Shown: piece after piece, positions 36,233 through 45,986 of the stretch
How the letters are laid out: every line of letters starts with the position of its first letter
How positions within the stretch are numbered: position 1 is the stretch's first letter
From: Nocardia amamiensis
GTDB taxonomy: Bacteria; Actinomycetota; Actinomycetes; Mycobacteriales; Mycobacteriaceae
Length of the DNA: 64,000 nucleotides
Assembly (NCBI RefSeq): GCF_015477605.1
Contig: NZ_JADLQX010000006.1
Span: 266,448-330,447, forward strand
Reading direction: 5' to 3'
Translations under genes and position numbers: made by a program
The notes under the pieces: model-generated
What the model was told of the DNA's origin: nothing
Seen by the model: the letters and a program-made list of their open reading frames with translations, nothing else
Databases searched by the model: none

Positions 36233-37441
36233 GTGGGGTCGGACGCGTCGCTGGGAGAAGAAATGAGCAGATCGGCCATGAGCGAGCGCAGCGAGCGAAA
36301 CATGGACACAGCCGAGCATCTCGCTCGTGCCGGAGCCGAGCGTCAGCGAGGCGCAGGCATGAGCGAGCGCAGCGAGCGAAACATGGACACAGCCGAGCGC
36401 AGCGAGCGAATCGTGGATGCGCACGACGGCGCAGGCAACGCCGGGAACACGGTGGTGGCCGGCGTCGATCTCGGTGACGACCAGCTCGCCGCCACGGTGC
36501 GCGACGGCTTGGAGCAAGTCGAGAAACTCCTGGTCGACGAGCTGTCCGACGGTGCGGAATTCCTCCAGGAAGCCGCGTTGCACCTGGCCAAGGCCGGTGG
36601 CAAGCGGTTCAGGCCGTTGTTCACCATCCTCACCGGCCAGCTCGGCCCGCGCCCGGCCGATCCCGACTTGATCACCGCGGGCACCGTGGTGGAGCTGGTG
36701 CATCTGGCCACGCTGTACCACGACGACGTCATGGACGAGGCCCCGATGCGCCGCGGCGCTCCCAGCGTGAACTCGCGGTGGGGCAACAACATCGCCATCC
36801 TCGCGGGGGACTACCTGTTCGCGCACGCCTCCCGGCTCACCTCCACCCTCGGCCCCGATGCCGTGCGCATCATCGCCGAGACCTTCGCCGAACTCGTCAC
36901 CGGTCAGATGCGCGAGACCATGGGCGCCCGCGAGTCCCAGGACCCGGTCGAGCACTACCTGCGCGTGGTGTGGGAGAAGACCGGTTCGCTCATCGCCGCC
37001 GCCGGACGCTTCGGCGGCACCTTCTCCGGCGCCGACCCCGAGCACGTCGAGCGACTCGCCCGGCTCGGCGACGCGGTCGGCACCGCCTTCCAGATCTCCG
37101 ACGACATCATCGACATCTCCTCGGCCGCCGAGCAGTCCGGTAAGACACCGGGCACCGACCTGCGCGAAGGCGTGCACACTTTGCCGGTGCTGTACGCGCT
37201 GCGCGAAGAGGGCGTCGAAGGCGACCGCCTGCGCAAGCTGCTCGCCCGGCCGCTGGAAACCGATGACGAAGTGGCCGAGGCGCTCGATCTGCTCTCCCGC
37301 TCCCGGGGCATGGTGCTGGCCAAGGAGAAGCTGCAAGGCTACGCCGAGCTCGCCTACACCGAACTGTCCGCGCTGCCCGACGGCCCAGCCAACGACGCAC
37401 TCGAGCGATTGGTCCGCTACACCATCGAACGCGTCGGCTGA
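36233..37441 (+). CDS. grcC1: GrcC1-type polyprenyl diphosphate synthase with repeat-derived N-terminal extension
   Basis: 402 residues from GTG 36233, which is seven bases after TAGGTT (36220-36225). Trans-prenyltransferase motifs: FARM Asp164-Asp165-x-x-Asp168 (HDDVMDEAP) and SARM Asp290-Asp291-x-x-Asp294 (SDDIIDISS). It makes the long isoprenoid chain that MenA uses. The conserved protein begins at [11 protein letters not shown] (residue 73); the ~72 residues before it include two copies of [13 protein letters not shown] encoded by a repeated DNA element. If translation starts later, GTG 36413 or 36455 would give a normal-length enzyme. Confidence 0.9.
   Translation: MGSDASLGEEMSRSAMSERSERNMDTAEHLARAGAERQRGAGMSERSERNMDTAERSERIVDAHDGAGNAGNTVVAGVDLGDDQLAATVRDGLEQVEKLLVDELSDGAEFLQEAALHLAKAGGKRFRPLFTILTGQLGPRPADPDLITAGTVVELVHLATLYHDDVMDEAPMRRGAPSVNSRWGNNIAILAGDYLFAHASRLTSTLGPDAVRIIAETFAELVTGQMRETMGARESQDPVEHYLRVVWEKTGSLIAAAGRFGGTFSGADPEHVERLARLGDAVGTAFQISDDIIDISSAAEQSGKTPGTDLREGVHTLPVLYALREEGVEGDRLRKLLARPLETDDEVAEALDLLSRSRGMVLAKEKLQGYAELAYTELSALPDGPANDALERLVRYTIERVG
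36278..36396 (+). repeat. Two 38-bp in-frame copies of a dispersed repeat
   Basis: Copies at 36278-36315 and 36359-36396 are identical: they begin ATGAGCGAGCGCAGCGAGCG and end GACACAGCCGAG. They start 81 bp (27 codons) apart, keeping the grcC1 frame. A diverged copy is at 25057-25093 in front of menE. All three sit at or near translation starts. Confidence 0.8.
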
Positions 37442-37563
37442 ACCGTCGGCCGCGCGGCCACCATGGTTCACCGGAACTTTGCCCAGGGCTCCTATCGTTG
37501 ACCTTGTGTCATGCAATACGGCCTGAATACTCGGAGAGGCGGGGGAGTGAGGCGGGACAGCAG

Positions 37564-38439
37564 GTGCACGGGTTCGCGAACGGACTGAAGACCTTCGGGC
37601 TGATGGTGGGTCTCTCGGCCTTGATCGTGTTCGCGGGTGCGATGTTCCGCAACCCGACCATCCTGGTCATCGCGATCCTGCTGGCGGTAGGCATGAACGC
37701 GTACGCCTATTTCAACAGCGACAAGATCGCGTTGAAGGCGATGCACGCCCAGCCGGTCAGCGAGCTGGAGGCGCCGGTCGTCTACCGGATCGTGCGCGAG
37801 CTGGCCACCACCGCCCGCCAGCCGATGCCGCGGCTGTACATCAGCCCGACGAACGCGCCCAACGCGTTCGCCACCGGACGCAGCCCTCGGCATGCCGCGG
37901 TCTGCTGCACCAGCGGCATCCTGCAGATTCTCGACGAGCGCGAATTACGCGCCGTGCTCGGCCACGAACTCTCCCACGTCTACAACCGCGACATCCTGAT
38001 CTCGTCGATCGCCGGCGCGCTGGCGGCTGTCATCTCCGGTCTGGCCAACTTGGCCTTCTTCGCGTCCATGTTCGGCGGGAACCGCAACGGTGAGGGCCCG
38101 AACATCCTCGGCGTGCTGCTGGTGTCGCTGCTCGGTCCGATCGCCGCCACGCTGATCAAGCTGGCCGTCTCCCGTTCGCGCGAATACCAAGCCGATCAGT
38201 CCGGCGCCGAGCTCACCGGCGACCCGCTGGCGCTCGCCTCTGCGCTGCGCAAGATCGAGCGTGGCGTCCACGCCGCTCCGCTGCCGCCCGAGCCCAAGCT
38301 GGCGGCACAGTCGCACCTGATGATCGCCAACCCGTTCCGCCCGGGTGAGCGGGCCACGCGCTGGTTCTCCACGCACCCGCCCATCGCCGAACGCGTCGAA
38401 CGGCTGGAGGAGATGGCGGGCGGCCCGCGCCGGTACTGA
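37564..38439 (+). CDS. htpX: HtpX, membrane zinc metalloprotease
   Basis: GTG start at 37564 fits M. tuberculosis HtpX (Rv0563) by alignment of [10 protein letters not shown]; 291 residues. M48 peptidase: HExxH with His134, Glu135, His138 ([11 protein letters not shown]), third ligand in [13 protein letters not shown], four membrane spans. It degrades damaged membrane proteins. A -10-like TATCGT lies at 37493-37498. Downstream of grcC1 by 120 bp with its own promoter. Confidence 0.92.
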   Translation: MHGFANGLKTFGLMVGLSALIVFAGAMFRNPTILVIAILLAVGMNAYAYFNSDKIALKAMHAQPVSELEAPVVYRIVRELATTARQPMPRLYISPTNAPNAFATGRSPRHAAVCCTSGILQILDERELRAVLGHELSHVYNRDILISSIAGALAAVISGLANLAFFASMFGGNRNGEGPNILGVLLVSLLGPIAATLIKLAVSRSREYQADQSGAELTGDPLALASALRKIERGVHAAPLPPEPKLAAQSHLMIANPFRPGERATRWFSTHPPIAERVERLEEMAGGPRRY

Positions 38440-38455
38440 CTTCCCGGCGTTCGCC

Positions 38456-38929
38456 TCAGTCGTCCATGGCCAACTGGTCTTCGTAGGCGCGAAAGGTATC
38501 GACGAACAATCGCCGCTGCTCCGGCGTGAGCGGCTCCAGCACCGTTCGCCAAGCCCGCGCGCTGCGGCCCAGCCACTTGTGCACCGACGTCTCGTGAGCC
38601 GCCGCTATGGCGACGATGGTGCGCCTGCGGTCGTCCGGGTCCGCGCCGCGCTCGAGCACACCCTGTCTGCTGAGTTCACCGACCATCAGGCTCACCGTGG
38701 TCGGAGCCACCTCCAGGCGCGCGGCCAGATCGGTCACCGTGGTCGGTCCATCGAATACCAGGTTGGCCAGCAGCGATAGGTGCCGGGGGGCGAGTGAGAA
38801 GGCTTCCAGTTCCTTCGGAATGCCCAGCTTCTTGGCCCGCCCGACCACCCTGGGCATGAGCAACAGCAGAGTGCGGATGCCCTCATCGACGCCGAGTCCC
38901 GCCCGCTCCTCGGTTGACACGCCACGCAC
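38456..38929 (-). CDS. MarR-family regulator
   Basis: 157 residues: winged helix TTVTDLAARLEVAPTTVSLM, VGELSRQGVLERGADPDDRR and the wing RRTIVAIAAAH. It is divergent from the nitroreductase-hemerythrin gene across a 117-bp gap holding two TTTGCTTRCAAAG sites, so it probably represses itself and that gene, perhaps in answer to a quinone or an oxidant. Confidence 0.87.
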   Translation of the reverse strand: MRGVSTEERAGLGVDEGIRTLLLLMPRVVGRAKKLGIPKELEAFSLAPRHLSLLANLVFDGPTTVTDLAARLEVAPTTVSLMVGELSRQGVLERGADPDDRRRTIVAIAAAHETSVHKWLGRSARAWRTVLEPLTPEQRRLFVDTFRAYEDQLAMDD

Positions 38930-38942
38930 CTCCCAAATAGTC

Positions 38943-38976
38943 TTTGCTTACAAAGTAGATTTGCTTGCAAAGCAAA
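38943..38976. promoter_or_regulatory. Paired MarR operators
   Basis: TTTGCTTACAAAG (38943-38955) and TTTGCTTGCAAAGCAAA (38960-38976) share the same core, 17 bp apart, in the divergent gap. The second is a perfect 7-bp inverted repeat around three bases. The gap is clearly AT-richer than its flanks. Confidence 0.75.
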
Positions 38977-39046
38977 ATTCGATTTCGACATCAGGCTATA
39001 ACCAGCGGTCGCGGCGAGTGCGCCGCGCCGGGAAGGAGCGTCGGCG

Positions 39047-40072
39047 ATGACCGATCCGGAGGCTCGGCCAGCGGATTTCAACCGCGCGATCATCACGGAG
39101 TTCCGCGCCAACGCGGGCGAGGTCGGCGGGATGTTCGAAGGGGCTGCGCTCCTGCTGCTGACCACTGTCGGGGCCAGAACCGGCCGTCGGCACACCGTGC
39201 CGGTCGTCTACCGCCGCGACGGCGCACGCGTCCTCGTGTTCGGGTCCAACGCCGGCGCCGACGCCCATCCCACCTGGTTTCACAACGTGCGGGCGAATCC
39301 GGAAGTGACCGTGGAGATCGGCATGGGGGACCGGATCGAGACCTATCCCGCACACGCCCGAATCCTCGAAGGCGCCGAACGGGATCGCCACTACGCCGCA
39401 CAGGCGAGCGACGATCCGGCCTTCGCCGCTTACCAAGCGGCGACAGAGCGAATCATCCCGGTGGTCGCACTGGATCGGGTAGCGGAGCCGAAGCTGCGCA
39501 GGCGGCGCTTCCTGGCGGGCGCGGGCGCCACCGCGGCCGTCGCGGCCGGAGCCGCGGGGGTGCTCACGGGCGGCTCGCCGGATGCGGCCGCGCCTGCTCG
39601 GCAGCGTGCCGCGGCCATCGGCGACCACCTGCGCCAGGTGCATGCCCAGTTGCGCCGCGACCTCACCACCGTCCGCACAGGTCTCGACGAATACCTCCGC
39701 GCACCCGACGCCAAGGCGAAACCCGCATTCCCGCAGGATCTGCGCGCCCACTGCGTCGCTTTCTGCGGTGCGCTCGGCGAGCACCACACCAGCGAAGACG
39801 GTGTCTTTCCGGCCTTGATCCGGCTGCGGCCCGAACTCGCGCCAGTGGTGGAGCGACTGCATCGCGAACACGGCACGGTGGCCACGGCACTGACCGGGCT
39901 ACGGACCCTGCTGGACGAGCCGGAACCGGCCGACCCGGCTCGGCTGCGCACTGAATTCGACCGCCTGGCAACGGCGTTGGAAACCCACTTCGACTACGAG
40001 GAAGACACCCTGGTCGAAGCGCTCAACGCGACCGACCCGGCCGCGCTGCGACCCGCGGTCAGCGGTAATTGA
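39047..40072 (+). CDS. Deazaflavin-type nitroreductase fused to a hemerythrin domain
   Basis: 341 residues with AAGGAG before the ATG. Residues 15-145 are a Ddn/DUF385-type F420-dependent quinone or nitro reductase ([39 protein letters not shown]). Residues 155-180 form [21 protein letters not shown], a twin-arginine or membrane-like stretch in the middle. Residues 190-335 are hemerythrin-like, with iron-ligand candidates in [37 protein letters not shown] and HFDYEED. It may combine quinone reduction with oxygen or NO sensing. Divergent from a MarR gene, the likely regulator. Confidence 0.85.
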   Translation: MTDPEARPADFNRAIITEFRANAGEVGGMFEGAALLLLTTVGARTGRRHTVPVVYRRDGARVLVFGSNAGADAHPTWFHNVRANPEVTVEIGMGDRIETYPAHARILEGAERDRHYAAQASDDPAFAAYQAATERIIPVVALDRVAEPKLRRRRFLAGAGATAAVAAGAAGVLTGGSPDAAAPARQRAAAIGDHLRQVHAQLRRDLTTVRTGLDEYLRAPDAKAKPAFPQDLRAHCVAFCGALGEHHTSEDGVFPALIRLRPELAPVVERLHREHGTVATALTGLRTLLDEPEPADPARLRTEFDRLATALETHFDYEEDTLVEALNATDPAALRPAVSGN

Positions 40073-40550
40073 CGAACTGCAGCGCGATGCCGAAATCCTC
40101 GCCCTTCAGCAGCGCGATGACCGCCTGCAGATCGTCGCGCTTCTTGCTGGTGACCCGCAGCTCGTCACCCTGAATCTGTGCCTTCACACCCTTGGGGCCC
40201 TCGTCGCGGATTTTCTTCGAGATCTTCTTCGCGTGCTCGGAATCGATGCCCTGCACCAGCGAACCGGTGATCTTGTACACCTTGCCGGAGGACACCGGCT
40301 CGCCCGCGTCGAACGCCTTCAGCGAGATGTCCCGCCGGATCAGCTTCTCCTTGAACACCTCCAGCGCGGCCTTGACCCGCTCCTCCGCCTCGGCGGTGAG
40401 CACGATCTTGTCCTCGCCCGACCACTCGATGGACGCGCCGGTGCCGCGGAAGTCGTAGCGGGTGTTGAGCTCCTTCTCCGCCTGATGCAGGGCGTTGTCG
40501 ACCTCCTGCCGGTCGACCTTGCTCACCACATCGAAAGACGAATCAGCCAC
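40059..40550 (-). CDS. yajQ: YajQ-family nucleotide-binding protein
   Basis: 163 residues; GTG start at 40550 after AGGAG. Typical: [37 protein letters not shown], and the end [13 protein letters not shown]. The family has a double ferredoxin-like fold and binds nucleic acid or cyclic di-GMP in some species; role here unknown. It overlaps the convergent fusion gene by 14 bp. Confidence 0.92.
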   Translation of the reverse strand: MADSSFDVVSKVDRQEVDNALHQAEKELNTRYDFRGTGASIEWSGEDKIVLTAEAEERVKAALEVFKEKLIRRDISLKAFDAGEPVSSGKVYKITGSLVQGIDSEHAKKISKKIRDEGPKGVKAQIQGDELRVTSKKRDDLQAVIALLKGEDFGIALQFVNYR

Positions 40551-40666
40551 GCTGCGCTCCTGTTCTGACGGTCGAGGAGGTCATCTGAACCGGAGGCTTC
40601 CGGCCCTCGTCAGTTCTACCCGCCAGGGCCGAGGGTAGTCGCGCCGCACAGCCGATAGCCAGCCGG

Positions 40667-40698
40667 TTTGCATTCAGGGTGCGGGTTCGATGTATTCT
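40667..40698 (+). promoter_or_regulatory. Candidate promoter of tRNA-Tyr
   Basis: TTTGCA (40667-40672) and TATTCT (40693-40698) lie 20 bp apart, about 28 bp before the mature 5' end. The spacing is long, so the -35 is uncertain. Confidence 0.4.
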
Positions 40699-40726
40699 GC
40701 TCAGCGCGCAGAAACAATGCGCAAAA

Positions 40727-40809
40727 GGCAGGTTGCCCGAGCGGCCAATGGGAGCAGACTGTAAATCTGTCGGTGAAAGCCTACGTAGGTTCGAATCCTA
40801 CACCTGCCA
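40727..40809 (+). tRNA. tRNA-Tyr (GTA)
   Basis: 83 nt; acceptor GGCAGGT pairs with ACCTGCC at 40802-40808; anticodon loop CTGTAAA between CAGA and TCTG gives GTA. A long variable arm, as expected for tRNA-Tyr, and TTCGAAT in the T loop. CCA is not encoded. Confidence 0.97.
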
Positions 40810-40822
40810 CTCCGCTCGATAG

Positions 40823-40859
40823 GCGAGCCCTGTACGCAGAATGCGCGTACGGGGCTCGC
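40823..40859 (+). terminator. Terminator of tRNA-Tyr
   Basis: GCGAGCCC, one U-G pair and GTACGC pair with GCGTAC and GGGCTCGC at 40845-40859; loop of 7 nt, followed by a T/C-rich stretch (TTCGTCTTCTCTT). Confidence 0.75.
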
Positions 40860-40872
40860 TTCGTCTTCTCTT

Positions 40873-41160
40873 GTGGGGGTGCAACCCCCACGCCCCGCCC
40901 GGCGGGGCTTCGCCCCCCGGACCCCCCTTCCCGTGGTTGCGTTGGTCGGCCGGGCGCGGGTTTTCCAAGCGCACGGCACCGTAGTCGTTCGGACGCGAGC
41001 TACAACGGGAACACGCAGTGCAACTAGGCGCGGCCAAAGATTCGCAAACACCACGGTCGCCATTGCCACTTCACGCGACCCGATAGGCCCAACTCTCGTT
41101 TTCGAGCGAAGCGAGAGCGGACACGCCGCGCCCGCGCGGCCAAAAATGCAGCTCTGACCA
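40873..41160. repeat. Gene-free stretch with GC-rich hairpin element
   Basis: Back-to-back hairpins: GTGGGGGT/ACCCCCAC (40873-40891) and GCCCCGCC/GGCGGGGC (40892-40908). A similar strings of C- and G-runs is a common dispersed element in high-GC actinobacteria. Further on, CTCTCG/CGAGAG arms occur near 41095-41121. No gene is supported between the tRNA-Tyr terminator and the tRNA-Thr promoter. Confidence 0.5.
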
Positions 41161-41166
41161 CGCGGT

Positions 41167-41196
41167 TTGGTGGTGCGACCGGTGAGTGTGTAACCT
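41167..41196 (+). promoter_or_regulatory. Promoter of tRNA-Thr
   Basis: TTGGTG (41167-41172), 18 bp, TAACCT (41191-41196); about 60 bp before the tRNA. Confidence 0.55.
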
Positions 41197-41255
41197 CGTT
41201 CAAGACTTCACCGCGCTGAGGTCGAGCGTTTGGGGCTCGGTGCGGAAGTAGTCAT

Positions 41256-41328
41256 GCCCCCTTAGCTCAGTCGGCAGAGCGTTTCCATGGTAAGGAAAAG
41301 GTCAACGGTTCGATTCCGTTAGGGGGCT
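41256..41328 (+). tRNA. tRNA-Thr (GGT)
   Basis: 73 nt; acceptor GCCCCCT/AGGGGGC; anticodon loop ATGGTAA between TTTCC and GGAAA gives GGT; T loop TTCGATT. The same order, tRNA-Thr then tRNA-Met then rpmG, is found in M. tuberculosis. Confidence 0.97.
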
Positions 41329-41410
41329 CGCCGGATTGCCGGTGGTGACCGACTCGGCATCGCTTCCGTAGTTGCGGGTTGGGCTCGGCACCATGGCAAT
41401 GCGACGCCGT

Positions 41411-41486
41411 GGCGGTGTAGCTCAGTCGGTAGAGCAAACGACTCATAATCGTTGTGTCGCCGGTTCAAGTCCGGCCATCGCTACCA
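41411..41486 (+). tRNA. tRNA-Met (CAT), elongator type
   Basis: Acceptor GGCGGTG pairs with CATCGCT (two wobble pairs); anticodon loop CTCATAA gives CAT; D and T arms regular; CCA is encoded at 41484-41486. G1 paired to a U-like base and the loop sequence argue against an initiator. rpmG follows after about 40 bp. Confidence 0.95.
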
Positions 41487-41527
41487 CAACCGATCAAGCC
41501 CATCAGGTACCGGAAAGAAGGCATATC

Positions 41528-41698
41528 GTGGCCGCGAAGTCCACCGATGTCCGGCCAAAGATCACCTTGGCCTGCGAGCAGTGCAAGCATCGCAACTACA
41601 TCACCAAGAAGAACCGGCGCAACGATCCGGATCGGCTGGAGCTGAAGAAGTTCTGCCCGAACTGCGGCACCCACCGGGCGCACCGCGAATCCCGCTAG
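41528..41698 (+). CDS. rpmG: Ribosomal protein L33 (bL33), zinc-ribbon form
   Basis: GTG start at 41528 after AAGAAGG; 56 residues. Two CxxC pairs, ACEQC and FCPNC, mark the zinc-binding form (the rpmG2 position of M. tuberculosis). The tail is basic ([10 protein letters not shown]). Probably cotranscribed with the tRNAs. Confidence 0.95.
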
Positions 41699-41702
41699 TT
41701 CT

Positions 41703-41795
41703 CCACGCGTGAACTACCGCGTGGAATGGCGCCGGGAGTCGCATCCCGGTATCTCGGGCCGTGACACCGCGAGGGCCGGACAATAGTCCGGCCCT
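41703..41795 (+). terminator. Two successive hairpins after rpmG
   Basis: CCACGCG/CGCGTGG (41703-41724) starts 4 bases past the stop; AGGGCCGGAC/GTCCGGCCCT (41772-41795) is a perfect 10-bp stem with a 4-nt loop and is the stronger terminator. Confidence 0.7.
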
Positions 41796-41875
41796 GACGC
41801 ATTTTCACGGTGTGGGTGCGGTGGTGAGCGCTCCACCGACTCCGTGCATCGGGGTCAGATAGGTACAGTCCTCCC

Positions 41876-42949
41876 GTGACAATCAACACCGGTACAGACG
41901 AAGCGGTCCAGACGGGCGAGGCGCTCGACCCCGCGGCCCACGCCGCGGCGATGGTCGGTCACCACTACCGCGTCGACGACTACTACGAGGTCGGCCGCGA
42001 GAAGGTGCGGGAATACGCCCGTGCCGTGCAGGACTACCACCCGGTGCACTGGGACGAGGACGTGGCCCAGGAATACGGCTACGACAACCTGCTCGCGCCG
42101 GTCACGTTCATCTCCCTGGTCGGCATCCTGGCCCAGCGCAAGCTGTTCGAACAGGTCGTCACCGGCTACGACCTCAGCCAGATCATGCAGACCGACCAGA
42201 TCCTGGAGTTCCACCGCCCGATCAAGGTCGGCGACCAGCTCACCTGCGACGTCTACCTGCACTCGTTCCGGCAGGCCTTCGGCGGCGACATCATCGTGAC
42301 CAAGAACATCGTCACCGCGCAGAACGACGAACTGGTGCTCACCACCTACACCACGCTGGTCGGCCGCAGCGGCGGCGACATCGACCCGAACCTCACCGCC
42401 GCCGTCCGCAACGTGCTCATGCACGGCATCGGCGAGGAGGAGCCCGGACACCGCCCGCGCACCGGGGCTCCCGCGAGCCAGGCGCCCGCGCCGGTCGCCC
42501 CTGCCGCCGAAGGGCTCCGCACCAAGCACGCCATCCGCTTCGAGGACGTCTCGGTCGGCGACGAGCTGCCTCCGCGTACCGTCCGGCTCACCCGCGGCGA
42601 TCTGGTGAACTATGCGGGCGTCTCCGGCGACGCCAACCCGATCCATTGGAGCGACGAGGTCGTGAAACTGGTCGGCCTGGACGACGTCGTCGCGCACGGC
42701 ATGCTCACCATGGGCCTCGGCGGCGGTTTCGTCACCTCCTGGCTCGGTGATCCCGGTGCGGTCAAGGAGTACAACGTCCGTTTCACCAGCCCGGTCTACG
42801 TGGGCACCGACGAGGCCGCCGAGGTCGAGTACACCGGTAAGGTGAAATCGGTCGATCCGGAAGCCAAGACCGCGGTCGTGGCCATCGTGGCGAAGTCGGC
42901 GGGAAAGAAGATCTTCGGCCGCGCCACCGCGACGGTGCAACTGGCCTGA
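41876..42949 (+). CDS. hadAB: Fused (3R)-hydroxyacyl-ACP dehydratase HadA-HadB
   Basis: 357 residues; GTG start six bases after TACAGT (41864-41869), leaderless. Residues 20-165 are HadA-like (VGHHYRVDDYYEVGREKV, DYHPVHWDEDVAQEYGYDNL), 180-210 an Ala/Pro linker, 213-357 HadB-like with the catalytic DANPIHWSDEVVKL. In M. tuberculosis HadA and HadB are separate subunits of the FAS-II dehydratase making mycolic acids, at this same place before trpT and secE. No hadC follows. HadB supplies catalysis, HadA substrate binding. Confidence 0.92.
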   Translation: MTINTGTDEAVQTGEALDPAAHAAAMVGHHYRVDDYYEVGREKVREYARAVQDYHPVHWDEDVAQEYGYDNLLAPVTFISLVGILAQRKLFEQVVTGYDLSQIMQTDQILEFHRPIKVGDQLTCDVYLHSFRQAFGGDIIVTKNIVTAQNDELVLTTYTTLVGRSGGDIDPNLTAAVRNVLMHGIGEEEPGHRPRTGAPASQAPAPVAPAAEGLRTKHAIRFEDVSVGDELPPRTVRLTRGDLVNYAGVSGDANPIHWSDEVVKLVGLDDVVAHGMLTMGLGGGFVTSWLGDPGAVKEYNVRFTSPVYVGTDEAAEVEYTGKVKSVDPEAKTAVVAIVAKSAGKKIFGRATATVQLA

Positions 42950-42968
42950 CCTGGTCGGCCGACCCTGA

Positions 42969-42999
42969 TTGGCTAATGCCGCGCGCGGTAACGTACACT
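42969..42999 (+). promoter_or_regulatory. Promoter before tRNA-Trp
   Basis: TTGGCT (42969-42974), 19 bp, TACACT (42994-42999), about 165 bp before the tRNA. It probably drives tRNA-Trp, secE and nusG. Confidence 0.6.
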
Positions 43000-43170
43000 C
43001 AGGTTTCTGGGGTCACCAGCCGCTGCGCGCTGCTCTGTAGGGCTGGTTCCAGGCGGTCCACCCGGATCGCCGACGGGGCCGGCAACTGCCGGAGTGGCGC
43101 GCGTGTTGTGTGACACCAGGACACAACTGAATACCGAAGAGTGGTTGGACAGCTCACACCGTCCGACCGA

Positions 43171-43243
<73 letters not shown>

Positions 43244-43274
43244 CCCTGGATGCCAGCGACGAGAGAGGATCGAC

Positions 43275-43661
43275 GTGGACGAGCGGGACACTCGCCGCGG
43301 CGCGCATGCCGACGAAGGCGATGGCACCGCTGCAGCGACTCGGCCGAGCGGCAAGCGGTCCGCCCGGCGGACTCGCACGTCCTCGCCGGCCGACACGGGC
43401 GCGATCGCCACGCTCGATCGCCCGTCGCGGAAGGCAGCCAAGACAACCGATCGGGCCGAGCGCAAGTCGGGTAATCCGTTCAAGCGTTTGATCAAGTTCC
43501 TGCGTGAGGTCATCGCGGAACTGCGCAAGGTGATCTGGCCCAACCGGAAGCAGATGGTCACCTATACGAGCGTTGTTCTGGTGTTCGTGATTTTCATGGT
43601 CGCGTTCATCAGCGGGTTGGATCTGGCGTTCATCAAGGGTGTCAACTGGCTGTTCGGCTAG
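43275..43661 (+). CDS. secE: SecE, preprotein translocase subunit
   Basis: 128 residues from GTG 43275. The conserved SecE domain is at the C-terminus: FKRLIKFLREVIAELRKVIW, PNRKQMVTYTSVVLVFVIFM and one membrane span. The first 65 residues are a low-complexity, basic extension usual in actinobacteria. SecE clamps SecY in the export channel. nusG follows after about 115 bp. Confidence 0.95.
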   Translation: MDERDTRRGAHADEGDGTAAATRPSGKRSARRTRTSSPADTGAIATLDRPSRKAAKTTDRAERKSGNPFKRLIKFLREVIAELRKVIWPNRKQMVTYTSVVLVFVIFMVAFISGLDLAFIKGVNWLFG

Positions 43662-43684
43662 CTGAACGACGCCGCAGCCGGTAG

Positions 43685-44566
<882 letters not shown>

Positions 44567-44664
44567 ACACAGTTCTGTCAGCGGCAGGGTGAATTCGCCC
44601 GGTCGAGGATCGCAACACCACGACTTGCAAAGAGCAAGGGACAACAAACACCTAGGAAAGAAAG

Positions 44665-45099
44665 ATGCCCCCCAAGAAGAAGAAGCTCGCCGGGATCATC
44701 AAGCTTCAGATCCAGGCCGGCCAGGCGAACCCGGCCCCTCCGGTCGGCCCCGCGCTCGGTCAGCACGGCGTCAACATCATGGAGTTCTGCAAGGCGTACA
44801 ACGCCGCGACCGAGTCGCAGCGTGGCAACGTCATCCCGGTCGAGATCTCGGTGTACGAGGACCGGTCCTTCGACTTCAAGCTGAAGACCCCGCCGGCCGC
44901 CAAGCTGCTGCTCAAGGCCGCGGGAGTGCAGAAGGGCTCGGCCGAGCCGCACCGCAACAAGGTCGCCAAGGTGACCATGGACCAGGTGCGCGAGATCGCC
45001 AAGACCAAGCAGGAAGATCTGAACGCCAACGATCTCGATCAGGCGGCCAAGATCATCGCGGGTACCGCCCGTTCGATGGGCATCACCGTCGAGGGCTGA
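44665..45099 (+). CDS. rplK: Ribosomal protein L11
   Basis: 144 residues with AGGAAAG before the ATG. Family sequence: [35 protein letters not shown] and [12 protein letters not shown] at the end. It forms the L11 stalk base of the GTPase centre. rplA follows 75 bp later. Confidence 0.97.
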
Positions 45100-45174
45100 G
45101 CGCACTCGCCGCACGGTGGGAGGGCCGGCCAGGCCCGATAACCACGTCTGAACCACACACAAGGACAGAGAATT

Positions 45175-45888
45175 ATGGCAAAACGAAGCAAGGCATACCT
45201 CGCCGCGGCCGAGAAGGTCGATCGCACGAAGCTCTACTCCCCGCTGAGCGCCGCGCGCCTGGCGAAGGAGACCGCCACCACCAAGACCGACGCGACCGTC
45301 GAGGTCGCCGTGCGCCTCGGTGTGGATCCCCGCAAGGCCGACCAGATGGTCCGCGGCACCGTGAACCTGCCGCACGGCACCGGTAAGACCGCCCGCGTCA
45401 TCGTGTTCGCGGCGGGCGAGAAGGCCGCCGAGGCCGAGGCCGCAGGCGCCGACGCCGTCGGCGCCGAGGACCTGATCGAGCGGATCCAGGGCGGCTGGCT
45501 GGACTTCGACGCCGCGATCGCCACCCCGGACCAGATGGCCAAGGTCGGTCGCATCGCGCGTGTCCTCGGCCCGCGCGGTCTGATGCCGAACCCGAAGACG
45601 GGCACGGTCACCACCGACGTGACCAAGGCCGTCAACGACATCAAGGGCGGCAAGATCAACTTTCGTGTCGACAAGCAGGCCAACCTGCACTTCGTCATCG
45701 GCAAGGCGTCATTCGACGACACCAAGCTGGTGGAGAACTACGGCGCCGCGCTGGACGAGATCCTGCGCGTCAAGCCGTCGACGGCCAAGGGCCGCTACGT
45801 CAAGAAGGTGACGGTTTCGACGAACACCGGACCGGGCATCCCGGTGGACCCGAACCGCACCCGCAACCTCCTCGACGAGGACGCGTAA
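45175..45888 (+). CDS. rplA: Ribosomal protein L1
   Basis: 237 residues; start after AAGGACAGAG. Motifs: [40 protein letters not shown], and [18 protein letters not shown]. It binds 23S rRNA at the L1 stalk and can repress its own mRNA. A 16-bp-stem terminator follows. Confidence 0.97.
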   Translation: MAKRSKAYLAAAEKVDRTKLYSPLSAARLAKETATTKTDATVEVAVRLGVDPRKADQMVRGTVNLPHGTGKTARVIVFAAGEKAAEAEAAGADAVGAEDLIERIQGGWLDFDAAIATPDQMAKVGRIARVLGPRGLMPNPKTGTVTTDVTKAVNDIKGGKINFRVDKQANLHFVIGKASFDDTKLVENYGAALDEILRVKPSTAKGRYVKKVTVSTNTGPGIPVDPNRTRNLLDEDA

Positions 45889-45907
45889 GCAGCACCTGAA
45901 CACCACC

Positions 45908-45944
45908 GCAATGGCGGGAACGCAGATCGCGTTCCCGCCATTGC
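45908..45944 (+). terminator. Terminator of the rplKA operon
   Basis: GCAATGGCGGGAACGC (45908-45923) pairs perfectly with 45929-45944 around a 5-nt loop, 20 bases past the rplA stop. Confidence 0.85.
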
Positions 45945-45986
45945 CGTTTCCGGACTAATTCGCCCGGCGGCGGCGTTGGGTTCGAT

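Noticed and set aside
40668..41027. Coding frame across tRNA-Tyr
   Set aside because: It contains the whole tRNA and its terminator.
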